A stretch of 64,000 nt of DNA, from positions 1,553,226 through 1,617,225 of the forward strand of contig NZ_CP081183.1 in assembly GCF_019693215.1 (NCBI RefSeq), in the 5' to 3' direction. How positions within the stretch are numbered: position 1 is the first letter of the stretch; every line of letters starts with the position of its first letter. The position numbers and the translations under genes were made by a program. Below, piece after piece: positions 26,000 through 34,372 of this stretch. Source of the stretch: Salinarchaeum sp. IM2453 (GTDB taxonomy: Archaea; Halobacteriota; Halobacteria; Halobacteriales; Salinarchaeaceae). The notes beneath the pieces were generated by a model. The model ran no database searches, was not told the origin of the DNA, and saw nothing but the letters and a program-made list of their open reading frames with translations.

Positions 26000-26200
26000 A
26001 TGCAAGTAACCGTTGACGTGAAAGGAGATGATACACATGTCGTTACTGTTGAGAACGGTGCAACATACGACGATATTCTTCTACAACTTGGTTTCTCACC
26101 GCAGGAGGCAACTGTTCTCTCCGATGGTCAACCTGTCCCAGGTGATGGCCACGTTACCGAAACCGAACTGACCGTTCTCCGACTTGTTGCTGGCGGATGA
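26000..26200 (+). CDS. samp2: Ubiquitin-like small archaeal modifier protein SAMP2
   Basis: 66 residues, the same length as the characterised haloarchaeal SAMP2, with a beta-grasp pattern and the required C-terminal VAGG diglycine. Such proteins are adenylated by UbaA and serve as lysine-linked protein modifiers and as sulfur carriers for tRNA thiolation. The start is ATG 26000, about 27 nt after a TTTTTACTA box, so the transcript is probably leaderless. The stop overlaps the next gene (ATGA). Confidence 0.92.
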   Translation: MQVTVDVKGDDTHVVTVENGATYDDILLQLGFSPQEATVLSDGQPVPGDGHVTETELTVLRLVAGG

Positions 26201-26568
26201 TTGAAAAAGCAACTCCTGATGATCGTCTTGCGCTCCGCCGTTTAATCGATAGTGTTCACCTTATTGTCAATGACCTCCCCGCTCGGATCGCGGATAGCTC
26301 TGTATATGTCAAACGAAGCAACAACACAGTTCTCGGTGCAATCGTACTTCGTGAGACTACGTATGGTGCACATATCGAGGCTATTGTTGTTCGCAAGCGA
26401 CGTCGTAATTCCGGGATTGGAACTGAGCTAGTAAAGACCGCTATTGACAGATACGGAGTTCTCACGATGAGCTGTCAGTCAGATACCTGGCCATTTTGGG
26501 CATCGCTTGGCTTTCGACCTCTATGGAGCACAGATCAACGTGTGTATGCTCACTATGAATCTTCCTGA
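26197..26568 (+). CDS. GNAT-family N-acetyltransferase
   Basis: 123-residue acetyltransferase. The acetyl-CoA motif is VVRKRRRNSGIGTELVKTA near 66-84 (R/Q-x-x-G-x-G/A). The substrate is unknown. Translational coupling with samp2 (4-nt overlap) suggests a role tied to SAMP metabolism or a protein lysine target, but this is inference. The 3' end overlaps the convergent phosphohexomutase gene by 16 nt. Confidence 0.82.
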   Translation: MIEKATPDDRLALRRLIDSVHLIVNDLPARIADSSVYVKRSNNTVLGAIVLRETTYGAHIEAIVVRKRRRNSGIGTELVKTAIDRYGVLTMSCQSDTWPFWASLGFRPLWSTDQRVYAHYESS

Positions 26569-27941
26569 ACTGCTGTTTTTTGTGCGACGACAAACTCCTG
26601 CCCTGTTTCAAGCAACTCCTCAACACGGATTTCAGTATCCGCTTCTGCGTAGATGCGAAGCTTCGGTTCAGTCCCACTCGGCCGAACTAGTATCCAAGCT
26701 CCATCTGCGAGTAGCATTTTTACTCCGTCTGCTGTATTCACATTCGTAACTGACTCTCCAGCGATTGATTCCGGACGATTATCGCTGATTTTGCCCATTG
26801 TTTCTGCTTTCAGATGATCTGGGCAATCAATACTTATTCGATCTTGGTGAATCTCTCCGTGTTGTTCAAGTAATTCGTCGATCCATTCTTCAATCGGTTG
26901 TTCTACAGCAGCGGCACATGCGAGCAATCCAGCAAGAACCCCGTCTTTGTTTCGCACGTGATCTCTGATTGTAAAGCCGCCGCTTTCTTCTCCACCGATT
27001 AACGCATCATTCTCATCCATCGCTTTAGCAACCCATTTGAAACCAACTGGCGTTTCAACAACGTCTTCGGCGTGTGCCTGTGCAATGCGGTCAATTAAAA
27101 ACGTCGTGGAAACTGTTCTCACTGCTGGTCCCGACTCTGATTGAAGTAAGTATGTATAGTAAATGCCAAAAAGTTTGTTTGCATCAACATACCCATTCGA
27201 AGTAACAACGGCGATTCGATCTGCGTCACCATCATTAGCAATCCCGATATCCGCTTCTCCCGAATTGACTGCATCTATTATTTGCTCTAGTCGATCAGCT
27301 GTCGGGTTAGGGGCTTCTCCTCCAAATTCCGGATCTCGGTCACACCGAAACTGCAGTACTTCGGCTCCAGCATTCTCGAGTACTTGATCCGTAACTCCTC
27401 GTCCGCTTCCGTATAACCCATCATACGCAACAGTTAGTCCATTTAGATCTGCATTTATTCTATCTTGTACTGCTCTTATATGTGGTGTCAGAAAGTCGAC
27501 CTTACGGATGGTTGCTGGATCATCTAACGTATATTCTGGCTTATCAATATATGATTCAATTGTGTCAGTAACTGCCGGCAATGCTGGTGCCCCGTCTTCT
27601 GGTATGAACTTTACCCCACCGTATTCTGGAGGATTATGCGATGCAGTAACCATGATCCCCCCAGCGAGCCCTCGCTCGACAATTCCATGGGCTAACGATG
27701 GTGTCGGACAATCCCGATCTGCAAATAGAACTTCATGCCCTTCTGCTGCCAGTACTCGAGCAAGTTCCTGTGCATCCGATTCAGCATGCCTTCGAGCGTC
27801 GTACCCTACAGCCACCGGTTTTTCGTCTTTCCCTACTTCATGCAGGTACTTGCTGATTGCTTCAGCGATGGCATGTAACCGATTTGGTGTAATCTCTTGA
27901 CGAGTAGCTCGCCAGCCATCGGTCCCAAATGCAACATCCAT
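26553..27941 (-). CDS. Phosphoglucomutase/phosphomannomutase
   Basis: 462-residue alpha-D-phosphohexomutase. All four hallmark sites are present: FGTDGWRA near 5-12, the catalytic serine in MVTASHNPPEYGG near 96-108, the metal loop GDADRI near 238, and the phosphate site RPSGTEPKLRIYAEA near the C-terminus. It interconverts hexose 1- and 6-phosphates for sugar-nucleotide synthesis; glucose versus mannose preference cannot be told here. Confidence 0.93.
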   Translation of the reverse strand: MDVAFGTDGWRATRQEITPNRLHAIAEAISKYLHEVGKDEKPVAVGYDARRHAESDAQELARVLAAEGHEVLFADRDCPTPSLAHGIVERGLAGGIMVTASHNPPEYGGVKFIPEDGAPALPAVTDTIESYIDKPEYTLDDPATIRKVDFLTPHIRAVQDRINADLNGLTVAYDGLYGSGRGVTDQVLENAGAEVLQFRCDRDPEFGGEAPNPTADRLEQIIDAVNSGEADIGIANDGDADRIAVVTSNGYVDANKLFGIYYTYLLQSESGPAVRTVSTTFLIDRIAQAHAEDVVETPVGFKWVAKAMDENDALIGGEESGGFTIRDHVRNKDGVLAGLLACAAAVEQPIEEWIDELLEQHGEIHQDRISIDCPDHLKAETMGKISDNRPESIAGESVTNVNTADGVKMLLADGAWILVRPSGTEPKLRIYAEADTEIRVEELLETGQEFVVAQKTAVQEDS

Positions 27942-27979
27942 ATTTCCGATTCAACATGCATTATTAAAAAATCCCAGTA

Positions 27980-28243
27980 CTATCCACGATTATCTTTCTC
28001 GCCCTCAGCAAGTTTTTGCTTTGCCGATTTACTAAGTTGCTTTATCTCATACTCCCGTTGCATCGCTTTACTTTGCGTCTCAAATTCTTCTGTATGAACA
28101 AGTGAGACCGGATTTCTCCCTTGTGTGTATTTTGCTCCATCCCCATTATTATGCTCCTTAATCCGTCGTCTGACGTTGGTTGTATATCCAGTGTAAAATG
28201 TGCCATCTGTGCATTGAACAACATAGACATAGTGACCTCCCAT
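27980..28243 (-). CDS. GIY-YIG nuclease-domain protein
   Basis: 87-residue single-domain member of the UvrC/YhbQ-like GIY-YIG family. The motif is in variant form: YVYVVQCTDGTFYTGYTTNVRRRIKEHN, then KYTQGRNPVSLVHTEEF with the catalytic Glu. The small stand-alone form is common in prokaryotes; its DNA substrate is not known. It is 36 nt upstream of the phosphohexomutase on the same strand. Confidence 0.87.
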   Translation of the reverse strand: MGGHYVYVVQCTDGTFYTGYTTNVRRRIKEHNNGDGAKYTQGRNPVSLVHTEEFETQSKAMQREYEIKQLSKSAKQKLAEGEKDNRG

Positions 28244-28372
28244 GATACTACATCTGATAGTTAGTACTGTACTTGTGAATAAGCCAATGCATTATCAAAG
28301 TACGTCTATATAATAAAATCTAATCAGCACTTGCTGTTGGTGGATGCTCTTGCAGTGCGGTAACTTGACCAA

Positions 28373-28567
28373 TTAGGATTGATACTGTTTAGCGCGTTCC
28401 TTTCGAGCAATGTAGCCTGCAATTCGGTTTCGAACGCCTTTTGATCGAATGTTTGTCAGTGTCTCTACTGCTTCTTTGTTATGTTCGAAGTTAGTCGATA
28501 CTGCTTCAGGATATCGCTCCATAATGAGCTCGCCTGTCTTTTTGACGTATCCCGGTTTAATTGCCAT
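28373..28567 (-). CDS. rps17e: 30S ribosomal protein S17e
   Basis: 64 residues from ATG 28567 (MAIKPGYVKKTGELIMERYPEAVS); an in-frame upstream ATG at 28582 preceded by GGGGGTGA would add five residues. The sequence NFEHNKEAVETLTNIRSKGVRNRIAGYIARK is the conserved S17e body. It is a small archaeal/eukaryotic ribosomal protein. The gap 28244-28372 downstream has no gene. Confidence 0.92.
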   Translation of the reverse strand: MAIKPGYVKKTGELIMERYPEAVSTNFEHNKEAVETLTNIRSKGVRNRIAGYIARKERAKQYQS

Positions 28568-28639
28568 ATTTGTAGATTTCATTCGTCACCCCCTAAAGGC
28601 TATCGTATCTTGCCTATAATGGTAGTAAAGTGAACTACT

Positions 28640-28765
28640 CTTACATACTCGCTACCGTTGGTCGCTCCCTGAGAATGGTGATTTAGCCTACCAGAATTAA
28701 AGCCAATTTACAGAATTGCAAGACGAATGCCACGGGGCTTGACCCCAAGGCACTTCACAGTGGCC
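28640..28765 (-). repeat. IS200/IS605-type hairpin repeat, copy 6
   Basis: In the gap 28583-28807 between S17e and panB. The hairpin has outer stem TGCC/GGCA and inner stem GGGG (28734-28737) / CCCC (28743-28746) with a CTTGA loop, followed by CTTCAC. Read on the minus strand, the next 80 bases (CTGTAAATTGGC... GGCTAAATC... GAGCGACCAAC) match the sequence after the hairpin at 18.5 kb and the solitary piece at 37.4 kb. This shows a longer repeat unit of at least 120 nt. Confidence 0.65.
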
Positions 28766-28807
28766 AAATTCTGTGCATTTATTCATGTTCTTATCTAACC
28801 ATCATCT

Positions 28808-29593
28808 ATGTCTTTCACAGTTCAGGATATACGAACATATTCTGATAGCCCACCGTTGACAATGCTCACTGCTTATGATGCTCCTACAGCCAGTCTTGTC
28901 GAAGAGGCAGGTATTGATATAATTCTTGTCGGCGACAGCATGGGCAATGCCGTTTTGGGATATGATACGACAATTCCGGTAACGATGGAAGAAATTCTTA
29001 GCCGTACCGCTGCTGTTGTTCGTGGCACTGATGATACTCTCATAGTCGCTGATATGCCATTCTTAAGTGTCGGCACCGATCGACAAACGAGCATCGAAAA
29101 CTGTGGAACCGTTCTTAAAGAAACGGGAGCCGATGCGGTAAAAATTGAGTGTGGATCACATACCGTAGACCTTACCCAAGATTTGGTAGAGCTCGGGATC
29201 CCAGTTATGGCACATCTTGGGCTTACCCCACAACGCGTTAAGGAACTTGGAGGATATGCTCAGCAAGGTGATTCACCACAGGAGGCTCAACGAATCCTTG
29301 ATCTTGCCCGACAACATGAATCGGCCGGTGCATTTGCCCTTGTGCTTGAGCATATCCCAGCAAAACTTGCAGCCGAGATAACTGAGGAACTTTCCATTCC
29401 AACGATTGGCATTGGTGCTGGCAACGACTGCAACGGTCAGGTACTGGTTTTCAACGATGTTGTGGGACTTAACGAATGGGCTCCTTCATTTGCTAAACAA
29501 TTTGGTGATGTCCGAGGAGAAATCCTGTCTGCTGTTGAGGAGTATGCCGATTCGGTTCGATCAGGTTCATTTCCCAATTCTGAGGAGGAATAA
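28808..29593 (+). CDS. panB: 3-methyl-2-oxobutanoate hydroxymethyltransferase
   Basis: 261-residue PanB, first committed enzyme of pantoate synthesis for coenzyme A: it transfers hydroxymethyl from methylene-tetrahydrofolate or its archaeal equivalent to ketoisovalerate. The signature LVGDSMGNAVLGYDTT (about 40-55) binds metal and substrate, and HLGLTPQ and IGIGAGNDCNGQVLV follow. An AT-rich TTTATTCA box lies about 29 nt before the ATG, in keeping with leaderless transcription. Confidence 0.95.
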   Translation: MSFTVQDIRTYSDSPPLTMLTAYDAPTASLVEEAGIDIILVGDSMGNAVLGYDTTIPVTMEEILSRTAAVVRGTDDTLIVADMPFLSVGTDRQTSIENCGTVLKETGADAVKIECGSHTVDLTQDLVELGIPVMAHLGLTPQRVKELGGYAQQGDSPQEAQRILDLARQHESAGAFALVLEHIPAKLAAEITEELSIPTIGIGAGNDCNGQVLVFNDVVGLNEWAPSFAKQFGDVRGEILSAVEEYADSVRSGSFPNSEEE

Positions 29594-29603
29594 GCTATGA
29601 ATC

Positions 29604-30383
29604 TCATTCAGACGCAATCTTCTGTAAAAACGCACTGATACTACTATTCACTGCTTCTGGTTGCTCAAGCATCACTAGATGTCCAGCATCTGGTATTATG
29701 TCTAACTCTGCTTCTGGTAATAATTTCTGCAGCTTCTCATGCTCTGCTGGTGGCGTTAGCTTATCATTCTCTCCAGCGACTAGTTGGATTGGTATTTGGA
29801 TTTGATCAACACGATCGCGAATATCGAACTGATGACATGTCTCAAAATCCCGCCATGTTACTTCCTGTCCAGTTTGCTTCATTAGTTGTTTTGCCTGTTC
29901 TGCCCGCTTTGTGCCTGCTTTGGAGAATAGCCCACCAGGCTGATCAAGAAATTCAATTGCTCGATCGAAGTCTGTCTCTAGCCATTCGCGCACGCTATTC
30001 AGTACTGGCATTCTTGGACCGGTTCCGGAGATAACTGCCGCCGTTATGTCTGTATCCCGTTCTGCAAGTAGATGTAGTATCACTGCACCTCCAAGCGAAC
30101 ATCCCACAAGCACATTTGCATTAACCTCTTTTGCTACTGCAGTTATGTCATCAGCATACGCTGAAAGTGTCTCAAACCCTGGATCTGCCGTTATATCTTC
30201 TGAACAACCGTGCCCACTTAGGTCAATAGCAGCAACTGACCAGTCTGCTCGTAACTGAAACTGTTGTTTCCACACTGTATGAGTTCCCCCGCTCCCATGG
30301 ACAAAAAGAACCGTAAGGCCCGCACCATTTCCTTCGTGGAAACGGTATGCTATCTCTCGTTCATACTGAGTAATGGTTTCCAT
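29604..30383 (-). CDS. Alpha/beta-fold hydrolase
   Basis: 259-residue hydrolase. The oxyanion-hole HGSGG is near 29-33, the nucleophile elbow GCSLGGAV near 92-99, the acid in AGENDKLTPP, and the base His in PDAGHLVMLEQPE. The triad is complete, but the substrate is unknown; it could be an esterase or a C-C bond hydrolase. It converges with panB with a 10-nt gap. Confidence 0.85.
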   Translation of the reverse strand: METITQYEREIAYRFHEGNGAGLTVLFVHGSGGTHTVWKQQFQLRADWSVAAIDLSGHGCSEDITADPGFETLSAYADDITAVAKEVNANVLVGCSLGGAVILHLLAERDTDITAAVISGTGPRMPVLNSVREWLETDFDRAIEFLDQPGGLFSKAGTKRAEQAKQLMKQTGQEVTWRDFETCHQFDIRDRVDQIQIPIQLVAGENDKLTPPAEHEKLQKLLPEAELDIIPDAGHLVMLEQPEAVNSSISAFLQKIASE

Positions 30384-30478
30384 ATATTATCTTGTATTGA
30401 CAGAACCAAAAACAGTCCCCTCGATGTCGATATCTGTGTTGCTCTTCTGCTCCTGTATAGACGGTAAAAGCGACTATC

Positions 30479-30530
30479 TGGGTCTTGAACCCGGGTGAGT
30501 TCACGCGGTCTTGCGTCTAAGGTGTGATTT
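30479..30530 (-). repeat. IS200/IS605-type end hairpin, copy 7
   Basis: Stem GGGT (30480-30483) / ACCC (30489-30492) with the family's CTTGA loop, then GGGTGAGTTCAC. It closely matches the copy at 55.6 kb (CTTGACCCCCGGGGTGAGTTCAC) in both the hairpin and the adjoining box. It starts the 606-nt gene-free stretch 30384-30989. Confidence 0.55.
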
Positions 30531-30570
30531 TATTCTATACTGTCGTACGAATCGCATATAATCTCATAAT

Positions 30571-30641
30571 GTGGCGGCTCAGTTGAACCCGTCATCACAA
30601 GGGGCTCAGTGCGGGGGCAAAATACTCGTCATTGCCGCCAC
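30571..30641. ncRNA. Candidate structured element closed by an 8-bp stem
   Basis: Perfect inverted repeat GTGGCGGC (30571-30578) / GCCGCCAC (30634-30641) enclosing 55 nt that are GC-rich against an AT-rich background. AT-rich boxes lie just upstream (around 30530-30563). There is no T-loop motif, so it is not a tRNA. It may be a small RNA or the end of a mobile element. Confidence 0.4.
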
Positions 30642-30697
30642 TTAGGATAGTACCTTTAGCCTAAAATTTATATTGTATTATTTCGCCTATCCAGATA

Positions 30698-30865
30698 ATT
30701 AGCGGTACGGTGAGGACACACAGTTCCCGTCCCCAGGGAGGACCGACGAGAGACAGACCCGGGTGAACTGCAGCAAAATTACGGTCGTAACACCGGGCAG
30801 CAGTCGCCCAGCGGGAGTGTCACACAGTACATCCTCGCCACTACGACCGAATATGGCTAAATGCT
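30698..30865 (+). ncRNA. Candidate structured RNA upstream of the Hsp20-like/cdc48 genes
   Basis: A GC-rich block with three pairings: GGTGAGGA (30709-30716) with TCCTCGCC (30832-30839); CAGTTC (30721-30726) with GAACTG (30765-30770); CGGTCGTA (30782-30789) with TACGACCG (30842-30849). The first and third cross, so they are either alternative folds or a pseudoknot. AAATTTATATTG at about 30664-30675 could be its TATA box. It does not show the conserved motifs of SRP RNA, RNase P RNA, 5S rRNA or tRNA. The frames across it give no recognisable protein. Confidence 0.45.
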
Positions 30866-30956
30866 CCCAAATACTACTGAAAATCAGAACGGTAGTTGGC
30901 TTCTTCCGTTTAGTAATTACCCCAATTTTGACTACTTTGTACGGATGCGCGTAACA

Positions 30957-30968
30957 TTTATATAATAT
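30957..30968 (+). promoter_or_regulatory. TATA box for the Hsp20-like/cdc48 transcript
   Basis: TTTATATAATAT centred about 27 nt before ATG 30990. This spacing predicts transcription starting at or next to the ATG, so the Hsp20-like gene is probably leaderless. Confidence 0.65.
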
Positions 30969-30989
30969 AAGCACTTACCTAATGTTACT

Positions 30990-31223
30990 ATGAACCCTAA
31001 TCAGCTACAAGACCGTTTAGATCACCGTGTTCGCACGGTATCTTGGTCTGATGAATTTGAAATTGTCGTTGATCTCGGTCCATCAACTGATGCATCTGTT
31101 GATGTTGTTGAGGAGACGGTTATCATTGTTACTGATGATGATCAACACGAGATTGATCTTGACACTACTCCGAAACAAGTGTTTATGAAAAATGGAGTCC
31201 TAACAATCAAACAGGAGGCATAA
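30990..31223 (+). CDS. Hsp20-like small protein adjacent to Cdc48
   Basis: 77-residue acidic protein with a beta-rich pattern (EFEIVVDLGPS..., DVVEETVIIVTDDDQHEIDL, FMKNGVLTIK) like a short alpha-crystallin/Hsp20 core without the usual C-terminal extension. The GVLTIK close is typical of that fold. It is 3 nt upstream of cdc48 on the same strand, so it probably works with the unfoldase. No specific function is known. Confidence 0.7.
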   Translation: MNPNQLQDRLDHRVRTVSWSDEFEIVVDLGPSTDASVDVVEETVIIVTDDDQHEIDLDTTPKQVFMKNGVLTIKQEA

Positions 31224-31226
31224 ACT

Positions 31227-33482
31227 ATGGAGCTTACTGTTAAACCACTCAAACAGAAAGACGCTGGACGCGGACTTGCTGCTATTGATCGTGCGTCGAT
31301 GGAAGAACTCGAAGTCGAGAACGGAGACTACGTTTTACTCCAGGGTCCGGACGATGGCCGCGGCGTAGCTCGAGTCTGGCCAAGTTATCCTGAAGATCGT
31401 GGCAAGAGCATTGTTCGTATCGACGGACGACTCCGACAGGAAGTTGGTGTCAGCGTTGATGATCAAGTGACTGTCGAACCTGCTGATGTGCAACCTGCTA
31501 CATCGGTGACTGTTGCTCTTCCGCAGAACCTGCGTATTCGCGGTAATATCAGTCCTCTTGTCCGAGATAAGCTTAGCGGACGTGCAGTGACAGAAGGTCA
31601 AACGGTTCCGTTCCCGCTTTCCTTCGGCCCACTATCAGGCTCTGGGAAATCGGTCCCACTCAAGATTGCCTCAAGTGAGCCATCTGGCACCGTCGTCATA
31701 ACCGATTCCACTGAAATTGAAATCAGTGAGACACCTGCCGAGCAGATAACATCAGACAAATCTGCTCCAGAGGGTGTCCCAGATGTTACTTACGAAGACA
31801 TTGGAGGTCTCGAAAACGAACTTGAACAGGTTCGGGAGATGATTGAATTGCCGATGCGGCACCCAGAGTTATTCCGCCAACTTGGTATTGAACCTCCAAA
31901 AGGAGTTCTCCTCCACGGCCCGCCTGGCACTGGTAAGACCCTCATGGCTAAAGCAGTTGCAAACGAGATTGACGCTCACTTCCAGACTATCTCTGGCCCA
32001 GAGATTATGTCCAAATATTACGGTGAGAGTGAAGAGCAACTACGGGAAGTTTTCGAAGAAGCTGAAGAAAACGAACCAGCTATTATCTTTATTGATGAAA
32101 TTGATTCAATTGCATCCAAACGCGGTGAAACGCAGGGCGATGTTGAACGACGGGTTGTTGCACAGCTACTCTCGTTGATGGATGGACTCGAGGAACTTGG
32201 GCAGGTAACGGTTATTGCAGCAACCAACCGTATCGACGATATTGATCCGGCTCTTCGACGTGGCGGCCGATTTGATCGGGAAATTGAGGTTGGTGTCCCC
32301 GACAAGGAAGGTCGACATGAAATACTTCAAGTCCACACTCGTGGAATGCCGCTTTCCGATAAGATTAATCTTGAAGAATATGCGGAAAACACCCATGGTT
32401 TTGTTGGGGCAGATATTGAGAGTCTCACAAAAGAAGCCGCAATGAATGCTCTGCGACGAATTCGCCCAGAAATCGATCTTGAAAGTGATGAAATCGACGC
32501 AGAAACACTTGATGCACTACAAGTTACCGAATCCGACCTCCGGGAAGCACTCAAAGGTATTGAGCCGTCTGCTCTACGAGAGGTCTTTGTTGAGGTTCCA
32601 GATACGACATGGGAAAATGTTGGTGGCCTCGAAGATACCAAGGAGCGACTTAAGGAAACAATACAATGGCCGCTTGAGTACCCTGAAGTGTATGAACAAA
32701 TGGACATGGAGTCGGCGAAGGGGGTATTGCTCTATGGTCCACCAGGAACCGGAAAAACATTGCTCGCTAGAGCAATTGCCAACGAGAGCCAATCGAATTT
32801 CATCTCCGTCAAAGGTCCTGAGTTGCTGAATAAATACGTAGGTGAATCTGAGAAGGGTGTTCGCGAAATCTTCTCGAAAGCCCGAGAAAATGCACCAACA
32901 GTTGTGTTCTTTGATGAGATTGATGCAATCGCCGGCGAACGTGGTAGCGGTAGCGACTCAAACGTAACCGAGCGAGTCGTTTCACAACTCCTCACAGAGT
33001 TAGATGGTCTTGAGGAAATGGAAGATGTTGTTGTGATTGCAACGACAAACCGTCCTGATCTGATCGATAATGCGCTTCTTCGACCGGGCCGTCTTGACCG
33101 ACATATCCATGTACCTGTTCCAGATGAGGAAGCCCGACGAAAGATCCTTGAGGTGCATACCCGAAATAAACCGCTTGCAGACAATATTGATCTTGACTGG
33201 CTTGCTGAAGAAACAGAAGGCTTTGTTGGTGCAGATATAGAAGCCCTCTGTCGTGAAGCTTCCATGGCTGCCAGCCGTGAACTGATCAATACTGTTAGTC
33301 CAGATGAAATCGCTGAAAGCGTCGGAAACGTCCTTATTAGCAAAGAACACTTCGAAGCGGCACTCGATGAGGTCAGCCCAAGCGTGACCCCTGATGTCCG
33401 AGAACAGTACAAAGAAATTGAGCAAAAGTTCGAGCGAACGGAACCGGAAACAACTGGTCAGCTTGGCAGAACGTTCCAGTAG
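31227..33482 (+). CDS. cdc48: AAA+ ATPase Cdc48/VAT
   Basis: 751-residue double-AAA unfoldase. An N domain (1-190, beginning [20 protein letters not shown]) precedes two ATPase modules. D1 has P-loop [12 protein letters not shown] near 231 and Walker [16 protein letters not shown]2 has [12 protein letters not shown] near 504 and [13 protein letters not shown]. Both have arginine fingers ([17 protein letters not shown]). It extracts and unfolds proteins, feeding them to the proteasome. Length and order are those of archaeal Cdc48/VAT. Confidence 0.96.
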   Translation: MELTVKPLKQKDAGRGLAAIDRASMEELEVENGDYVLLQGPDDGRGVARVWPSYPEDRGKSIVRIDGRLRQEVGVSVDDQVTVEPADVQPATSVTVALPQNLRIRGNISPLVRDKLSGRAVTEGQTVPFPLSFGPLSGSGKSVPLKIASSEPSGTVVITDSTEIEISETPAEQITSDKSAPEGVPDVTYEDIGGLENELEQVREMIELPMRHPELFRQLGIEPPKGVLLHGPPGTGKTLMAKAVANEIDAHFQTISGPEIMSKYYGESEEQLREVFEEAEENEPAIIFIDEIDSIASKRGETQGDVERRVVAQLLSLMDGLEELGQVTVIAATNRIDDIDPALRRGGRFDREIEVGVPDKEGRHEILQVHTRGMPLSDKINLEEYAENTHGFVGADIESLTKEAAMNALRRIRPEIDLESDEIDAETLDALQVTESDLREALKGIEPSALREVFVEVPDTTWENVGGLEDTKERLKETIQWPLEYPEVYEQMDMESAKGVLLYGPPGTGKTLLARAIANESQSNFISVKGPELLNKYVGESEKGVREIFSKARENAPTVVFFDEIDAIAGERGSGSDSNVTERVVSQLLTELDGLEEMEDVVVIATTNRPDLIDNALLRPGRLDRHIHVPVPDEEARRKILEVHTRNKPLADNIDLDWLAEETEGFVGADIEALCREASMAASRELINTVSPDEIAESVGNVLISKEHFEAALDEVSPSVTPDVREQYKEIEQKFERTEPETTGQLGRTFQ

Positions 33483-33517
33483 ATAGACTCTGCTGACCTG
33501 TCCTGTATTCACCGTTC

Positions 33518-34372
33518 TTAATCGATCGGTTCTGCGACCTCACCATCAATCAGTGGCTCCGCATTTTTCTCCGGTAATGATACAACGTCGTTAACTGCAA
33601 GATCGTATTCGCATTCATCAATCCCGACAATTGATCCAATATCATCCAGAATTTGAACCGTTGTTCTACTTAGCTGATCTGCCTCTGCTGTCAAATGCTC
33701 TTTTCCTCCGTCTGTCGAAGCCTCAACAGTATCTTTTGTTGTTTTGTCTGTCTGGTCTTGATCGGACTGCATCATGTCAGCAGCACTGACAGACTCAGAT
33801 TCTGTTCTATCAAGAGACTCTGATTTATCCTGTTCTTCCTGTGGGCTTGGAGGATCCGGAAACTCCGAAGGCTCAGAATATTCATCCGAGGTATAGTGTT
33901 CAGTGTCTGTTGTGTGCCGTGTCGTAGCGTTTGAATCGGATTGTGTATCTACATTCTCTTCATTGTTCTCTCTGTCTGATGGTGATTCTCCGCTAAGGAT
34001 GTCCAGTACGTTCGATTTGTTTTGCTCGATGCGAGCAACAAGATCTTTGAGTAATTGTTCTTCTTCTGTTGTCAGGCCTTCTCGTTCTGTTTTGTATCCG
34101 GCAGCGTCCAAGGATGCGTTTTTAACGATTTTTCCCATCCGACGTTCGTATATTGACTTTGTGACGTCTTTCGCTGTTTCAATTTCATCTGTTAACCGCC
34201 GAATCTCTGTTGAACTAAATGGATCATCAACCTCTTCGGCGAGATCTTCACGCTCGGATTCGAGTTCACTGATGTATCTCCCAACTTTGGCATAGAAATT
34301 ATCTTCTAACGCTTGGAGGTCGTCCATTTGCCGTTCTCGGGACTGAACCGAGCGCAGTTCATCTAGATTCAT
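33518..34372 (-). CDS. GINS complex subunit (Gins51/Sld5-like)
   Basis: 284-residue protein. The N-terminal helical A domain (about 1-130, MNLDELRSVQSRERQMDDLQALEDNFYAKVG) fits archaeal Gins51. A long acidic Ser/Asp/Thr-rich linker (about 130-230) follows, then a small beta B domain (QILDDIGSIVGIDECEYDLAVNDVVSLP) at the end. The GINS complex joins Cdc45/RecJ and MCM in the replicative helicase. Its ATG overlaps the priS stop (4 nt). Confidence 0.85.
   Translation of the reverse strand: MNLDELRSVQSRERQMDDLQALEDNFYAKVGRYISELESEREDLAEEVDDPFSSTEIRRLTDEIETAKDVTKSIYERRMGKIVKNASLDAAGYKTEREGLTTEEEQLLKDLVARIEQNKSNVLDILSGESPSDRENNEENVDTQSDSNATTRHTTDTEHYTSDEYSEPSEFPDPPSPQEEQDKSESLDRTESESVSAADMMQSDQDQTDKTTKDTVEASTDGGKEHLTAEADQLSRTTVQILDDIGSIVGIDECEYDLAVNDVVSLPEKNAEPLIDGEVAEPID

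Noticed and set aside
30571-30641. tRNA-like look of the 71-nt stem-closed element
   Set aside because: It lacks the T-loop GTTCRANNC, D-loop and anticodon stem arrangement.
30698-30865. RNase P RNA or SRP RNA
   Set aside because: The conserved GGAAAGUC and ACAGAA segments of RNase P RNA and the GGAAGG...AGCAGCC loop of SRP RNA are absent.
30699-30974. Minus-strand 91-residue open frame over the structured block
   Set aside because: No homology pattern, it runs over the promoter of the Hsp20-like gene, and the crossing stems explain the composition better.
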